DNA from: Agrocybe praecox
Taxonomy: Eukaryota > Basidiomycota > Agaricomycetes > Agaricales > Agrocybaceae
Direction: 5' to 3'
Length of the DNA stretch: 64,000 nt
Assembly: GCA_964017145.1 (NCBI GenBank)
Contig: OZ024852.1
Coordinates: 1,613,945 to 1,677,944 of the forward strand
Made by a program: the position numbers and the translations under genes. This document shows positions 1 through 12,800 of the stretch, piece by piece. The stretch's first letter is position 1; each line of letters begins with the position of its first letter. The notes under the pieces are model-generated. The model saw nothing but the letters and a program-made list of their open reading frames with translations. It was not told where the DNA came from and ran no database searches.

Positions 1-772
1 GAAACGATCCGCTGCGGACATCGATTGTTGGTCATCTACAGTATTTAAATGGTCTTCATGTCGTAAATTAGAGCCGGATCCTCTCAGAGAAGATGTGTGC
101 GCATTAGGTGCCTGTCCGTTCCTTCCCACTGATGTTTGCCGGTTGTCCGAATTGGTGAAGCTGCTTTGCTTGGAAATTGCTGGTCTAGAGTATAAAGAGT
201 CCCCCAAAAGCCTTCCACTATGCGTAGACGATGTTCCGGGATCTCTTGAGCTAACTGTGACGGAGTCATCATCCAGATCTTGAACTGAGGGCGCCCCAAA
301 TGAGAACGACTGTTGACTGCCATTCTTGCCCTTGAACTCCTCCAAACTAACAAGAGAAGAGGTATCTGATAGACTGGGACCATCGTAATCGACCGTTATA
401 TCGACGCGCAGCGTTATTCTACGGGAGCCGAAGCTGCGCCCAGATAAAATAGATGCGGCAGATGATAACGGTGCATCATCGACTCCTGCCTGAAAGTATT
501 GGATGGCTTCGGTGAGGTCGGCGTCCGTTGATATTACCGTTATCTCTCCGTCATCATCCTTGTATGAGACAGCGTATGTCGTAGCATATAAAGAGAAACA
601 TTGTTCTATCTGTACTGGGTCAAAATGAGCGCCTGCGTCAAGAACGAGCAATACTCACTTTGTTACGGAGTAATTCATAAGAACAATTACGAGCCGAGGT
701 GAACGTGATTCTTTTGTGCCATTTGTCGAAGGTACATTTAACGATAAGTGGTTTGTCTGGGGGGTTGTACAT
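1..772 (-). CDS. PB1-domain protein, N-terminal part, truncated at window edge
   Basis: The gene starts at an ATG at 772-770. Exon 1 (772-659) joins exon 2 (609 to the window edge) across a 49-nt intron at 658-610 (gtgagt...cag). The join gives a continuous PB1 domain over roughly residues 8-90: it begins KPLIVKCTFDKWHKRITF and has an acidic OPCA-type stretch YKDDDGEITVISTDADL. PB1 domains pair with other PB1 proteins, the acidic type with a basic partner. After it the frame stays open, Ser/Asp-rich (GPSLSDTSSLVSLEEF), to position 1 without a stop. An N-terminal PB1 followed by a Ser-rich linker fits STE11/cdc15-like kinases of mushrooms, but no kinase domain is inside the window, so the full function is not shown. 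An upstream in-frame stop precedes the chosen ATG. Confidence 0.7.
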
Positions 773-1310
773 GTGTAGAATAGAAGGACGTTCAATGTGA
801 TCAACCCTCAGAAAGCAGCGCCAGTGAACATGATGAAACCAAGTATGGCGCGGGCATGTTTACAGATTTGGCAGTGATCCTTTTCCGCAGCAGTCATCCC
901 AGGCTGATCTGTAAGCAGTATTTATCGTTGCTTTATTGTGCATTCTATGCGACAAAACGCAGAAATAAGGCAACTTCGTAGCTACTTGTTACAGCTATAT
1001 TTTAGGAGACACAAGATACAACAGTAAATCATAAATCCGAGTGTATGGAATGCGCAGTATTTACGTTCAAAGTATATCTACCAAGTGGCCGGCTCGCTTT
1101 CCCGTTCGAGAGCATAAAGGCTTGAGAGGCTATTTCCCTGACCGCAGCACACTTCTGTATGCTGCTACGTAGATGTCGCTGAAGGGTTTCTAGTAATCTC
1201 CGAGTCCAAGATTAGATTTGAATCAGTGATGAAGTAGTGTTTCCCTGCTTTGAAGAATGTACAACGTAGATTGGGTTGTCAGACGACATACTGCAAGGTA
1301 AAACCTGTCT
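773..1310. other. Intergenic: promoter of PB1 gene and 3' flank of RBR gene 1
   Basis: Both neighbours are on the minus strand, so this holds the PB1 gene promoter and the 3' end of the ligase gene. I see no ORF or RNA gene that I can support. Confidence 0.5.
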
Positions 1311-3543
1311 TCAGAGTAGTCGGCAGCGCCTGTAATGCACGCTAATGGCATTGCGTATATCGCGTTGGACTACTGACTGAATGATATGTTCCCCGCACAC
1401 GTAGCAGAAGTGACTAATTTCAGAAGGTTTTAGCACCCAAATATCTAGAATGAGAATTGAATATACTTGCGTATTGCACCCAGGAGAGAGACACTGCCAG
1501 AATATCTTGTTATTATATCGATGAATCAAATGAAAGTAATGATTTCTAGCTCACAGTCATATGATTGCATCCCGCGTCTTTTTGTATCGGTGTTTGGCAG
1601 CCTGGTACGGAATGCATGAGCCTCGAGAAGGATAATTGACTTGAGCTGGATATTTGTACCAGGACAGTGTCGCCAACCCCTTTGTATCATCAAATATTGT
1701 AATTCCGTTGAACCATCACACGAATGTTGCGGACCTCCTATCTCAATGGTTTGCTGGCAATCCTTACACCATACATTGTTGCACCTTGGTAGAGGGCACA
1801 CGATGATATTGGATGATTGATATTCACTTCGATCCACGAACATAGTTTCTCGACACCTGCAACAAGAACAGAAATGTCAGTGCGAGTTATTTGTCAGTAC
1901 ATAAAGAACTTACTTTCGACAATGGAGCGCGATAGAATGTGCCGACAGTTGCAGTTCTTGGAAAATAGCAAATTCTGGTTCTGACAATCCTAGATTTTCA
2001 AAAAATTCGCTATACAGTTCTGAATCAACACCTTTGTGAGTGGGTTGCCATTCAAGTAAGGGTATACACGGTTGCTATCTGGACGCACCAACGGGGCTTT
2101 GCGATCTATCAGCCACGCACCCGGGGCATAGAATCGGGTAACGACGTTGTTCCAGGCTGGAGGAAATATGGCTTCGAAGACAAGTTCGGCAGAAAGAGTG
2201 TTTACACTCCGGAAATTGGGCTACGTTATCGAGGAAAAAGTCTTCTAGGCATATCTTGCACTGAAATGATGCATGACTTTTCGATAACTGCTCGCGTTGC
2301 CTGGCAAGAATACGGTCTTCATTATCATAATCGGCCTGCAAGCTGGCCACCAAAGAAGCAGAGTTATGCTCCTGGAAAGCTTGGCATGATCGCAAGCCGT
2401 CACTTCGCTCCGATGTACTGCGACATTCGTTTGGATGGCCGGCTGCTTTCTTCTTCCCCTTAACATCTGATAAAATGTGAGATTCTTCGAAAGCACCAAT
2501 CCTCCCTAGCATTTCTTCATTTTCAACCGTCAGATACGACTGTCGTGCTTCCATGTCGGCTATTTTAGCCTTCAATTCTAGAATCATTTTGCTGGCATCC
2601 ATGAGGGTAGCTTCCAAGGTACGAGTGTCACTGGGTAACATGTTGGGCAAGAGTACGTGAGCGGAGAATTGCTTCATAAGTTCAGCTTGCCACTTTATTG
2701 TGGGGTCGGAGAGAACTTTCGCGTCCAATGCAAAGAGTTGATCGAGGTACCCCGCTGTTGCGCTTGCCGATGAGCTCACAATGAATCCAGAGCCAGAAGG
2801 ATGCGCAGGACGGTTATGTGAGTCGAATATCATGTACATGTCGCAGGGAGCAGTGAGCAATTTATCAGCGAAGTCATGCGAAGGTGATATCTTCAAACAG
2901 ACCAGGATTTCCGGGGGACGTGTGATAACAAAAGCTGATACCGAATTTTTCTCTAAATTTGTGGCTGACACTCCCTTGCTTTTGCCCATAATAAGCGTCG
3001 ACATACTATCTTAGTCTCGAGAAACGGTGACTCACAAGTTCAAAAGACCAAGGAAGTCGCTGTACCTAGATAAACCATAATGGGTTCTCATAAGGGTGAA
3101 CGCATTCTTGAACAGAGGTAGACGTAATAGATCTTCAACTTCCAGGTGCTCGCTGCCTGTCCATGTAGAGCATATTGAGACGATTTCCTGTCGATGATAG
3201 TGTAAAATAAGGAGGGTCGTGAGTAATTTTGGACGAGACATCGTGTTGACTCGCTTAGTACGCATTACTACTTCAAGAAAGTCACAATCACCTTGACTGT
3301 TTCTGGATGACCCACAGCGTGTATCAAGCCACCCCCACTTCCATCTTCATTCATCGCGGCCTTGTATAATCGGAAGAATACTCTTGCACAGTTTAAAGCT
3401 GCAAGTCCACAAGCAGAAGAACCGATCCCTGCAGTTCCATATTGGCTTGTTTCGTATGATATCACTTGTTGCTGCAGCTTCCCGCTTAGGACATCCGCGA
3501 AAGGGCTTGGAACAGTATCATCCACTGCTTTTAGATGCGACAT
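1311..3543 (-). CDS. Papain-like (C76-type) protease-like domain fused to RING-IBR-RING E3 ligase, copy 1
   Basis: About 590 residues in eight or so exons. Exon 1 (3543-3292) contains SQYGTAGIGSSACGLAALNC, and exon 2 (3187-3036) contains EIVSICSTWTGSEHLEVEDL. The next exon contains YMIFDSHNRPAHPSGSGFIV: a Cys-helix followed by an Asp-Ser-His block, the arrangement of papain-like deubiquitinases of the tegument/C76 type. A helical linker leads to RING1 (CKICLEDFF...CKHSFC..C), then IBR (CPLPRCNNVWCKDCQQ...HSC), then RING2 (HCPG-CQTPIQKDAGCNHMTC...HFCYVCG). The Cys in GCNHM is the expected RBR thioester cysteine. RBR ligases pass ubiquitin through that cysteine to substrate. The stop is at 1311-1313 (RRCRLL end). 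The paralogue at 13338-16052 confirms most joins; the exon 2/3 junction near 3000 is uncertain. The RBR call is firm; the protease-like call is inferred from motifs. Confidence 0.85.
1414..1470 (-). other. GC-AG intron inside RING2 of RBR copy 1
   Basis: Read on the minus strand the intron runs gcaagt...aaattag. Only this GC donor joins GCNT to HFCYVCG in frame. The paralogue at the right has a GT-AG intron (gtacgc...atag) at exactly the same codon position, giving GCNT-HFCYLCG. Confidence 0.8.
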
Positions 3544-3869
3544 GGATTTTCCAAAGATTGATTGTAGAGACGCGGAGGCACGTTAGGTTGATGGTTTGAC
3601 TTTGACTTTCATGGGCATTACTGTATCACAATCACACCAGTTCGCAACATGGTCCTGTGATACGTTATTCGAGACTATTTTAGACAAGTATCAAAGGCTC
3701 TTTGAGGCTGTTTGTCATTTCCGCAGTGGTTCGAAGGCCGGTCCCTGCTTCTTGGCCACTTTTTACGGGCGATTGCGAACGAAGCACATAAAACGCGTCC
3801 CTTCAACCGAATTCTTGACCCTCAACTCAACAAACACTACTCCTACCAGCGAGAACGCACACATCTACA
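3544..3869. promoter_or_regulatory. Shared divergent promoter of RBR copy 1 and the giant GTPase gene
   Basis: The two start codons (3543 on minus, 3870 on plus) face away from each other with only 326 bp between them, so both promoters must lie here or overlap the genes. I see no clear TATA box. ORFs running through it lack protein-like composition. Confidence 0.6.
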
Positions 3870-6800
3870 ATGGACAATCCACCTATTGGATACGCCGACA
3901 GCGTTAAAATAACATCACCGACAGTACTGCAAGGTCAGACACATTTGCTATGTGTATCCTTTAACCTGACCATCTCTTTACACACAGAAATATCTCTTTG
4001 CGTCCCTTTGCCTCCCAGCGAACCACCTTCACCAATCCAAATGCTCAGCAAGATACCTCCAGAAAACGTACATTTGTCTTTCTTGCGATATATGTATAAT
4101 GTGTGGCTATTAAATATTCCTTATCAGGGCGCTTATCAAGAACCTCGTGAAAGCTTCGCGATCGATAAGGATAAAGGACTTCAGAATCTCGAGGTGTGTT
4201 GCAACAACATCCTTGAATTAATGTGCACACTAAAGCTCTCTCCGTAGCATACACATACGAGCAGCCCAGGTTTGAACGACCAGGCCACTTTGAAGCCCCA
4301 CAAAAATTTCTTTCGAATTCTCGAGCTCATCAGCGAGCAAGGCAATGGCGGTCTAGGTAGGTAATATGTATAGACAAGTATTACACACGTTGATCCATCT
4401 TTCTATTAGTCGACAAAATCATCATCGCCCAAGAACCCCTCAGCATGTTCATCAATCTTATCTGCCCTGGCGCATATACGTCGCTCACCAGGGTTGACTT
4501 CAAAAAACTTGATTACCTCAAGCTCCAACCTCTAGGTATATACGGTCCAAAAGATGCCATTTTCTCCTTTCTCGTCGAAACGGGGATTACAGAAGTGTCA
4601 AGGTACACATTACTCAACGATGATTTTCAATCAAGAATACTAATCAAGCCTTAGACGTGACGAGTTTCTCTGTGCGGACAATTCACACGCATCGGGTCTC
4701 TATTTTGCTACGAACATAGATGGTGAATCTGGGATTTCACGCATATATGTCATTTACTGGCCCGAAGATACAACCTGGGATGATAATGCACCTGCCTCCG
4801 TTCGTAAAAACAGGATCACATTCATGAGGTATAGCAGCTATACTTATAGTTGACGTATCACTATTAATTTGAATACGTCAGATATCTGAACAAGATCACA
4901 GACCAGGTTCTATGTTTACTTCCAGACGAAATGTCTCAAAGGTTGGTATTCAAGGATCTAGACCTCTCAACAGAGGAAGTATCTTTGGATATGGAAGACG
5001 ATCATCATGACCGATTGTTTTCTTTCGAAGTTTCAAAGACACTAGAGCAAGAGGAAAATGTGTCAACACGGGATGGATTTACCGTAAGCTTTCATCGTAC
5101 TAATTGTCGCACCACGTAGAGCTAAAACTGGTTCTATCGTTCAATAGCTTTCTTTCTCCAAGGAATTGGGTCTTGTCGGCCCAGATGTTCCTGATTCGCG
5201 ACGCATAACTCTTCTCAAAGGCGAGACTGCCCAAGGTATCTTGAAGGCGGACTTTATACCACCAGTTGACATATTGTCGACCATCAATGGCAAAATGTTC
5301 AATGCCATCCAACTGCGTGAACTATGGTAAGTTTGTTGTTCCTGTGGTGACCACAATTAAGCGCTAATTGAAAACATTGACCAGCGATAACGTGACAATC
5401 AAGTTCGAACCCGACTTCTCCAATGCGGCACTGGAGGCCTTGATTACGGGAGGTCTCTCACAACGTTTCCCAAGCTTGTGTGCAAGCTGGAATCAATGTA
5501 AACAAAGCATTGACAAGCACATTGAAACCTCGCGAACTGAGAAACAACAAGAATCCAAGGCCAAACTTGAGAATGATTCGAAAAGGTTACAAGATATCGT
5601 CTTAAACGAATTGATAAAGCGCATCCTGAAGGAATACCCGTGAGTTTAACAATATCAGCTAAGTTCTAACAATGCATCTCATGTTTTTCCAGCTCCTGCC
5701 AATTTGACCCTTATTTTGCTGAACGTGTCGTTATCGAGGCGTCGCTTGAAGAAGGTGGGCGGGATCTCTTTGTAGGCAAAGAGAACCAAACTTATGATTG
5801 GATAGCTCAAACTGTAGCTCTACTTTACCCGCAAGTAGGGCATGAAGTGAACTCGTTCTTCAAAAAGCATCCACTACACAAGATTGACAGTACCGAGTAT
5901 CGAAAGTACAAAAAGCAACTCGTGACTATTCGAACATTATTAGCAGACTTTCCTGAATTGACAGAAGATGTGCGCCGAAATGCCATTCAAGCGGTGTATG
6001 ATGAATCCCCCGGAAAAAATACTGGTTTTGGCGTGACTCAGGAAGCGCCGAAGAGTCGTGTTTGGGCGTTCTTCTCCAGTTTTTGGAATTCAAAACCTCA
6101 TGAATCACGAGCATTTGATTCCAAAGTTTACCAACAAGTTGGGAACATTTCCGACCCCTCCTTTCTTGCAGATCTGAGTGATCTGACTCTTTTTGGAGGC
6201 TCCGCCGCTGAAGGCGCCATCCAGCAGCTCCATGAGGCTATTCCTCGTTATTTCGAACAGATAATATCAAGGAACCTTCCGGTATTGGTCAAAACGGTGA
6301 AGCTTTCCCAACAAAAAGACCATAATAGTCAGATCGACATGATGCTTTCGAGCCAAAGGCAGAAGGAATACGACAATTTACGTGTTAATATTGTTGAGGA
6401 GTTACACAGCGCTAGTGCGGCAACGTCTGGGGAAAGGTTTGTTCAATCTCTATGACTGTGTCCTGATTTGTCTTATATTATTCTTGTTAGCTCCGAAGTA
6501 TCATTTGCAGGCTTGGAGGTCATAAATCCCCCATATTCGTCCTACTACCGAACACAAGGTTTGTGTCGAAACTTATTTATATGCCTATCCTTACTAAGGA
6601 CGCATCCGGGTCCAGAATACAAAGTCACTGCCAAAAAGAAATCAAGAACAGATCCATCACTCGAGTACAAAATATATGCATTGGAACTGACATCCGACCA
6701 TCGTCAAAACCTCCAATTGAATGGAAGCTTTGTCCCACAACCCCTGATTAACCAACGTTTCTCCTCGTCATTCCGTCTGGCTCCTAATCACACGATATTG

Positions 6801-9800
6801 TAGGTTTTCTTACTGAATAGTATGAGAACTTGTTCTTAATCCTTTATATAGGCATGCACAGCTAATCGCAAACGACAGAATCCTACTGGTTGTTGACGAC
6901 CATGTGGACACCATATCGATCTTCTGTGAGACCTTTGGCAACATTGGTCCAGCGGTTATAAACAATAGATCGAAAAAGGTAATTCGTCAAGAAAAAACAG
7001 GGAAAGATGTCATTATCGCCTTCGACGAGGGTAAACACATGCTTATCTTGTGCTCAAGCTCTAAGGTTAGTTGGATCCGTGGCACCTTTGAAGAATTCGT
7101 GACTAGTTTACTTGTTTACTCCCCAGAAACATCTCTATATCTTTGCCTTTGAGGATGAAACATTTGCTAAACTTCAATCCTGGGCAACCCCTATCAACTT
7201 ATTGTCCTGGTATGAAAACGTGCAGAAGATTTGCCACCTTTGTTTTATTTCCGGAACCGAAGAATTACTCCTGGTCGATGACAAGAACCAGGCCAGAATA
7301 TTCTCACTAGTAACTCAGCAATGCAGGTAAGTTCATATTAGTACTTTGACTGCGTGCATTTCTTTTGACCGTTTTTTGTGGTCATAGACCGGCATCCCTG
7401 GAACTACCGCAATCGCCATATGCTATTTTACCGTCTCCTGATGGGGCCTGCTTCTTTGCTGCATTCCGTACCGAGCTCGGGTCTAAACTTCGGGCCTATC
7501 ATTGGGCTACATTTGGTTCCAACAACGGGATTGACATTAACTTGGATCTGGACTTTGATCCTGCCCAACTGACTCTGAGTGCTTTTGTCAATAGATCATC
7601 CGTCCACCTGCTAGCCCTTAATATCGAACAGTGGCAGTGTCAGTCCCTAGTTTGCGACATAACCAAGAAAAGTACCGAATTCATGTTCCAAGAAAAGTCA
7701 ACAACCCTTACCGACTGTCGTCCTACCAATACGACGATCCACAATTGTGTTTTGGACTGTCATTATGACACATGGACGCGTTTTCCTGTTCTTCCAGCAT
7801 TCCAAAGACTCACCAAGCCATCCAATACTGTCACTTGTCCAAAAACAATTCTATTTGTGACCAACTTTATTGACGGACATTTCCAGGCTTATTTTTCAAG
7901 GTTGATCAAGACATTTGAACAGAAAGTCAGAAAACCTGGAACCAATCTTCTAAATTCTATCTCCGTCAACGTCATCACTCCCCATTGTCTTACGGAAACT
8001 TTTTTGCAAACTTTAGACATCTCCGTTTCCCAATTTAAAGCTGGAGAATGGGTTGTTGATCTCCTTTGCTTAATTCCCATACATATAGCCATCACTCGCG
8101 AAAACCGATTTATTCCCCTCAAGGACGGTGTAATATCTGCAGAATACGAAAGGTCTTTACTGGGTGCTGATGTCAGCAATATTGTGGACAGTATCTCTTT
8201 TGGTTGGTACGAATCTATCTTCCAATCTTACATGGCTATCAAAGTGAGTTTTTTCTGAACCTCCATACACTTTATCGGTAATAACAGAGTTTCTTCATCA
8301 TAATATCTAGCCTGTGAAAGTTGTCTCGTCTATGGGTAGGTCTATCACATATGCGATACTCTGATGAGCATGCCAACTGTCCTTTTTTTTAAAAAAAAAT
8401 CTTGACAGGTGAACAGTCGGTAGGAAAGAGTTACGCTCTCAATCATCTTATGGACACTTCGTTTGCTGGTAGTGCAATGCGAACAACCGGTAGGGCACTT
8501 TCATCTTGTAAAAAAATGCAGGTGTACTCACAACTTGTTAGAGGGTGTTTGGATGTCTGTCACCCCTACAGACAATTTTTTGCTTGTTGCCCTTGATTTT
8601 GAAGGTCATTTAAAATATATTATTCCTTACCCAAAATTCTGACCCAGAGGATGTAGGTGTCCACAGTATAGAACGGTCTGCGCAAGAGGATACGCTCCTT
8701 GTGCTATTCAACACCGCCATTTCAAACCTTGTAAGATCACCGGTGATATTTTATCTGATACTTAAATTGACAGTGCATTTAGGTGTTATTCAGGAACAAC
8801 TTTGCTTTATCACGAGACATAACAGGACTGTTCCAGTCTTTCCAATCATCATCATCTGTTTTTGATCCTACTGCAAACCCCACTCTTTTCCGATCAACAC
8901 TTGCTATAATCATTAAGGTCTCTCTTTCTTGGTCTTATTTGCTTTATCTCTTTTGTTCACGAATAAGGTATTATAGGACGTTGTTGACTCGGATAAAAAA
9001 GAAATTGTTCGAGAGTGAGTATAAATATTTATGTAACAATCAGACAAGATCTGACCTGTTTCTAGATTTTCGTTGAAATTTCAGGTCTAGATTTTCGCAC
9101 TCGCCGAATTCATAAAACTGAATATTCATATAGAAAATTGTTCAAGATGAACAAGAGTCTAATTTTATATCTCGCCTTCACGCTGGTCAACTCAAGATCA
9201 TTCCGTGGCCCGTCATTGAGTCAAAACAATTCTATTCATTGTTTCCAGCTATTAAGACGGTACTCGACAAGCAATCAGTAACACATTCTACGGCCGGCAG
9301 CTTTTTGCATACTCTCAAAACGCTCATGGCAAAAGTGAAAGTGAGTCGAGTTTCGTATATTGGTCTGGCAAAATCATTATAATTTGATTTCTTGTCACTG
9401 TATAGGCCAACGATTGGAGAGCTATTTCACGTAAGTCATATTTTCCTTCTTATAAGTGATGTCAACTTTGATGGACATTCTTGCTCCTGTACAGAATCGA
9501 TGGTCGCGCATCGTGTGCATCAACTTCTATCTATCCTCCCAAATGCACTGGCGTTCGGCTATACCGAAATAGAACCTGAACCTGAAGCGCTCAAAGTAAG
9601 CTGTTGCTATTCGGTGCCCTCTGCTTGGCGCCCACATATTATTAATTTTTATATACAAGAACCTCGATACCGATCTCGCTATCGACTTCGCAGATGATAC
9701 GCCATCATCATGTCGATTGTTTCTGTCAAATTTAGATTCTCAGTCTCTCGGGCCAAGTGAAAACCTCAGATCTCTTTGCGAGTCATGGGATGGATACCAA

Positions 9801-12800
9801 TCTCGTCACGTAAGGCCGGAAGATGAATGGGTCAATGATCTCTCTGCCTACATTACTCGTCTGGTGGATACAAGAATCAGACATGTGGAAGCATGGATTG
9901 CTCAGAACGTGGGAAAATTCCAAAGCACAGGCCAGACCAGTGTCACAACATTGTATCGCGTGTTTGAAGCCACAGTTATAGATATTCGCACAAACAACGA
10001 TTTGTGCAGACAACAGTGTGCGTTTTGCCAACTCACCTGTCTTCTTAGCGCCCGACACGGTGGTAACGGTCACAATTGCTTAACGTCGCACAAATGTGTA
10101 CATGACTGTGATTTCGTTGGGGACCACCATGATGCCGAGGTTCAAAGAAAATGTGGATACCCGTACGTTCCTATTCTTCTCATATTTTTATACATGATTG
10201 TGCTCATCTGTTTTTCTTGTAGGGCCGGTCACAGTGGAAAGCATGTGTAAGTCCGAATTACTGCAGTATTTTCCTCTTGTCTAATTATAATGACACTGCA
10301 GTTGTGTGGTGGAGCGTCATTTATGTGGGGAATCCTGTGTATTAAAAGATAAAGCTGGATGCCTCGGAGAATGTACCCAGGTTCGTTGATGATCCTCAAC
10401 GACAGAACCAGGATATCTCATACTATTGCCCATAAAATAGGTCGCTGGCCATACAGATGAAGAACACCGATGCTCGGCTCGCGTACACTTCTGTGGAAAG
10501 GTGCGTCTTTTATGCCTTTTGCTAAATAAAAAAAAGACTCATACACATGGCATGCAGCCCTGTCACTTGAAATCTACCGAACAGTCTAGTAGACCAACTC
10601 CTGGAGCCAGTGATTATCGCTGTCCAGGGACGTGCACGGTTTCTAGGTGCATGACATCACTTCCATATGCTAAGATCATAATATCTGACTCTGCATTTGT
10701 TATACCAATAGTGATATCGAACATGAGACGCACCTTTGTGATGACAGGATGTGTCCCGTTACATGTGCGCTCTGTAAACGTCGCTGTGCAAGTAACGATC
10801 ACCTTCACTCGATGGATCCAGCTGCGGTCCATTTGTGCGGGTAATTTTCGATTTCCCCTTGTGTTTTGTTCAAAAATTGACTCACTACTATGATGAATAG
10901 GGAAATACATCCGTGCCGGACTCTTTGTTCGGCGTCTGGGATATGTGAGATTGATACTGCACCACAATCTATCGAGGCAACATTCACGGGGCAACATTCA
11001 ACGTTCCAATACACGAAGGTAATGCTACTCCATTAAATTATCTACTTTTCTGATCCAGCCGTACTTGAACACAGTATTCGCAAGGTCACTGATTTTCTAA
11101 CTTGCCAAAACCATGATGATTCATTCTATCTTTTTACAGTTGCTAAACGCCTCCCTTGTGTCAAATCTATTCCAGCTATGCAATTAACCCATGCTGGTGA
11201 CCACTGCCACAGTAATGATCCTAAGCCATTTCATTTCTGCGAAACACGGTATGATCTTGCTTTAACTCGAGCTGTATGATATTCATGTACAAAAACAGAT
11301 GCACATATTGTAGCTACTACTGCACTCTTCCCCGTGGTATGTCTCCTCGAGCAGTGTTGAACCCTATTCTTATTTATTTCTAACTCAACACGATAAACAG
11401 GTCACTCACAGCAAGAGCACGAAACTAGCCATGGATCCATGTCCAAGTCACGATGGGCAGTAGAGAGTCCAGATGCAGTTCTTGAACTAAACGGACGGAA
11501 GTTCGGCTCCAATGATGATGGTGCTCCTATGATGTGCAATCTATTTTGTCAGGAAATGGGAAGACATGTTCATATCGACTACTGTCGCCCGGACTCTGAT
11601 GGTAAATGCAACGGCCAAGATATACAGCACATCCGGGCCCGAATCAATCCGAATCCCGAAAGACCAAAAGATTGGATTACTCATGAACTATTCTGGAAAC
11701 GATCAGGCAAGTAATATTTATTATCAACGCATTCAAATTTGTTGCCTTACTGAATATCTCTGGCTACAGGTTTCAAAGGTGTGTGTTGTAGACGACGTAT
11801 CCATAAGATAGAATGGATTTTGACGTGTTAATCCATTGATTAGATCCCTACTCAAGAGACGATAGATCAAATTTCTCAAAGTGGTACGTATTTACTATAT
11901 TCAAATTACATGCTACGTCCGAGGGCTGACGCTCCAGAAAGCGATGCAATGTGTGCCGGTACTTCCCAGCATTTTTTGTCTAATATTACTTAATCCACTG
12001 ACGGCCATTTAGGACCCGAGCATACTGGCACGGCGTCCAATCCAGCTCACCCGTCATATTGTACTTTGGCTATGTTTCATGCACCACATCGGGCTGGTCC
12101 GGGTTCTGGTCTGGGGTAATAAATCACTTTATATTGCCGTACAGTATCAATTCAATTACTAAATGATCTTAGATATGTTTCCAACGACGGCCATTCGTTT
12201 TTGTGCAAGAATCCGGCACTACTCCAGCAAGCATTTCACGTGTGAGTGGTTTCTTTTTTTTTTCTGTGAGGGTTTAACGTTCATCTTGAAATATCAGAAT
12301 CTTCGTGATTGATAGGTAGCTACCCTCATACACAGTGCGCTAAAGCCGGGTTGATCAAGCCCACACTCTTCTTTTACGTAGATCGGGCTCCATGGGTGGT
12401 CGTGACCGACTCCCCTTGCCAGGCACGCCCGTTACCGCAAAACTTACCCGCGCACATAATAATCGCCTTGGTGCGGTATACTCTGCTTTATATGGATTCT
12501 GGACATCGAGAGCCGCCACCGTGAACACTGCAGGACAAATAGGGGCACGTCGGGATGCCTACTCAGTTGTACTCTTCGAAAGCACGGCTCTCAGATGTAT
12601 CGATAATGACTTCACAAGTTCGCCAGACCAATTACTTGATCATCTTCTCCGATATCAAGCAGACGGTGGAACTAGCTATAGCCATGCCGTTGCATGCGCC
12701 GAAGTAGTAATGCGTCAATACTGGAGTACGGAACGGTGAGAACAAGGCTTTTGCCGCCCTAGTTGTTTGATTTTACAATGTCCCCCACAGTGCACCGATT

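Noticed and set aside
3596..3907. 103-codon ORF upstream of the giant gene
   Set aside because: Overlaps the supported start at 3870 in another frame and lies in the divergent promoter.
9240..9341. Possible pseudogenisation of the giant gene from frame breaks between ORFs
   Set aside because: Each break is resolved by a short intron with GT...AG ends that keeps frame and motifs, so the gene appears intact.
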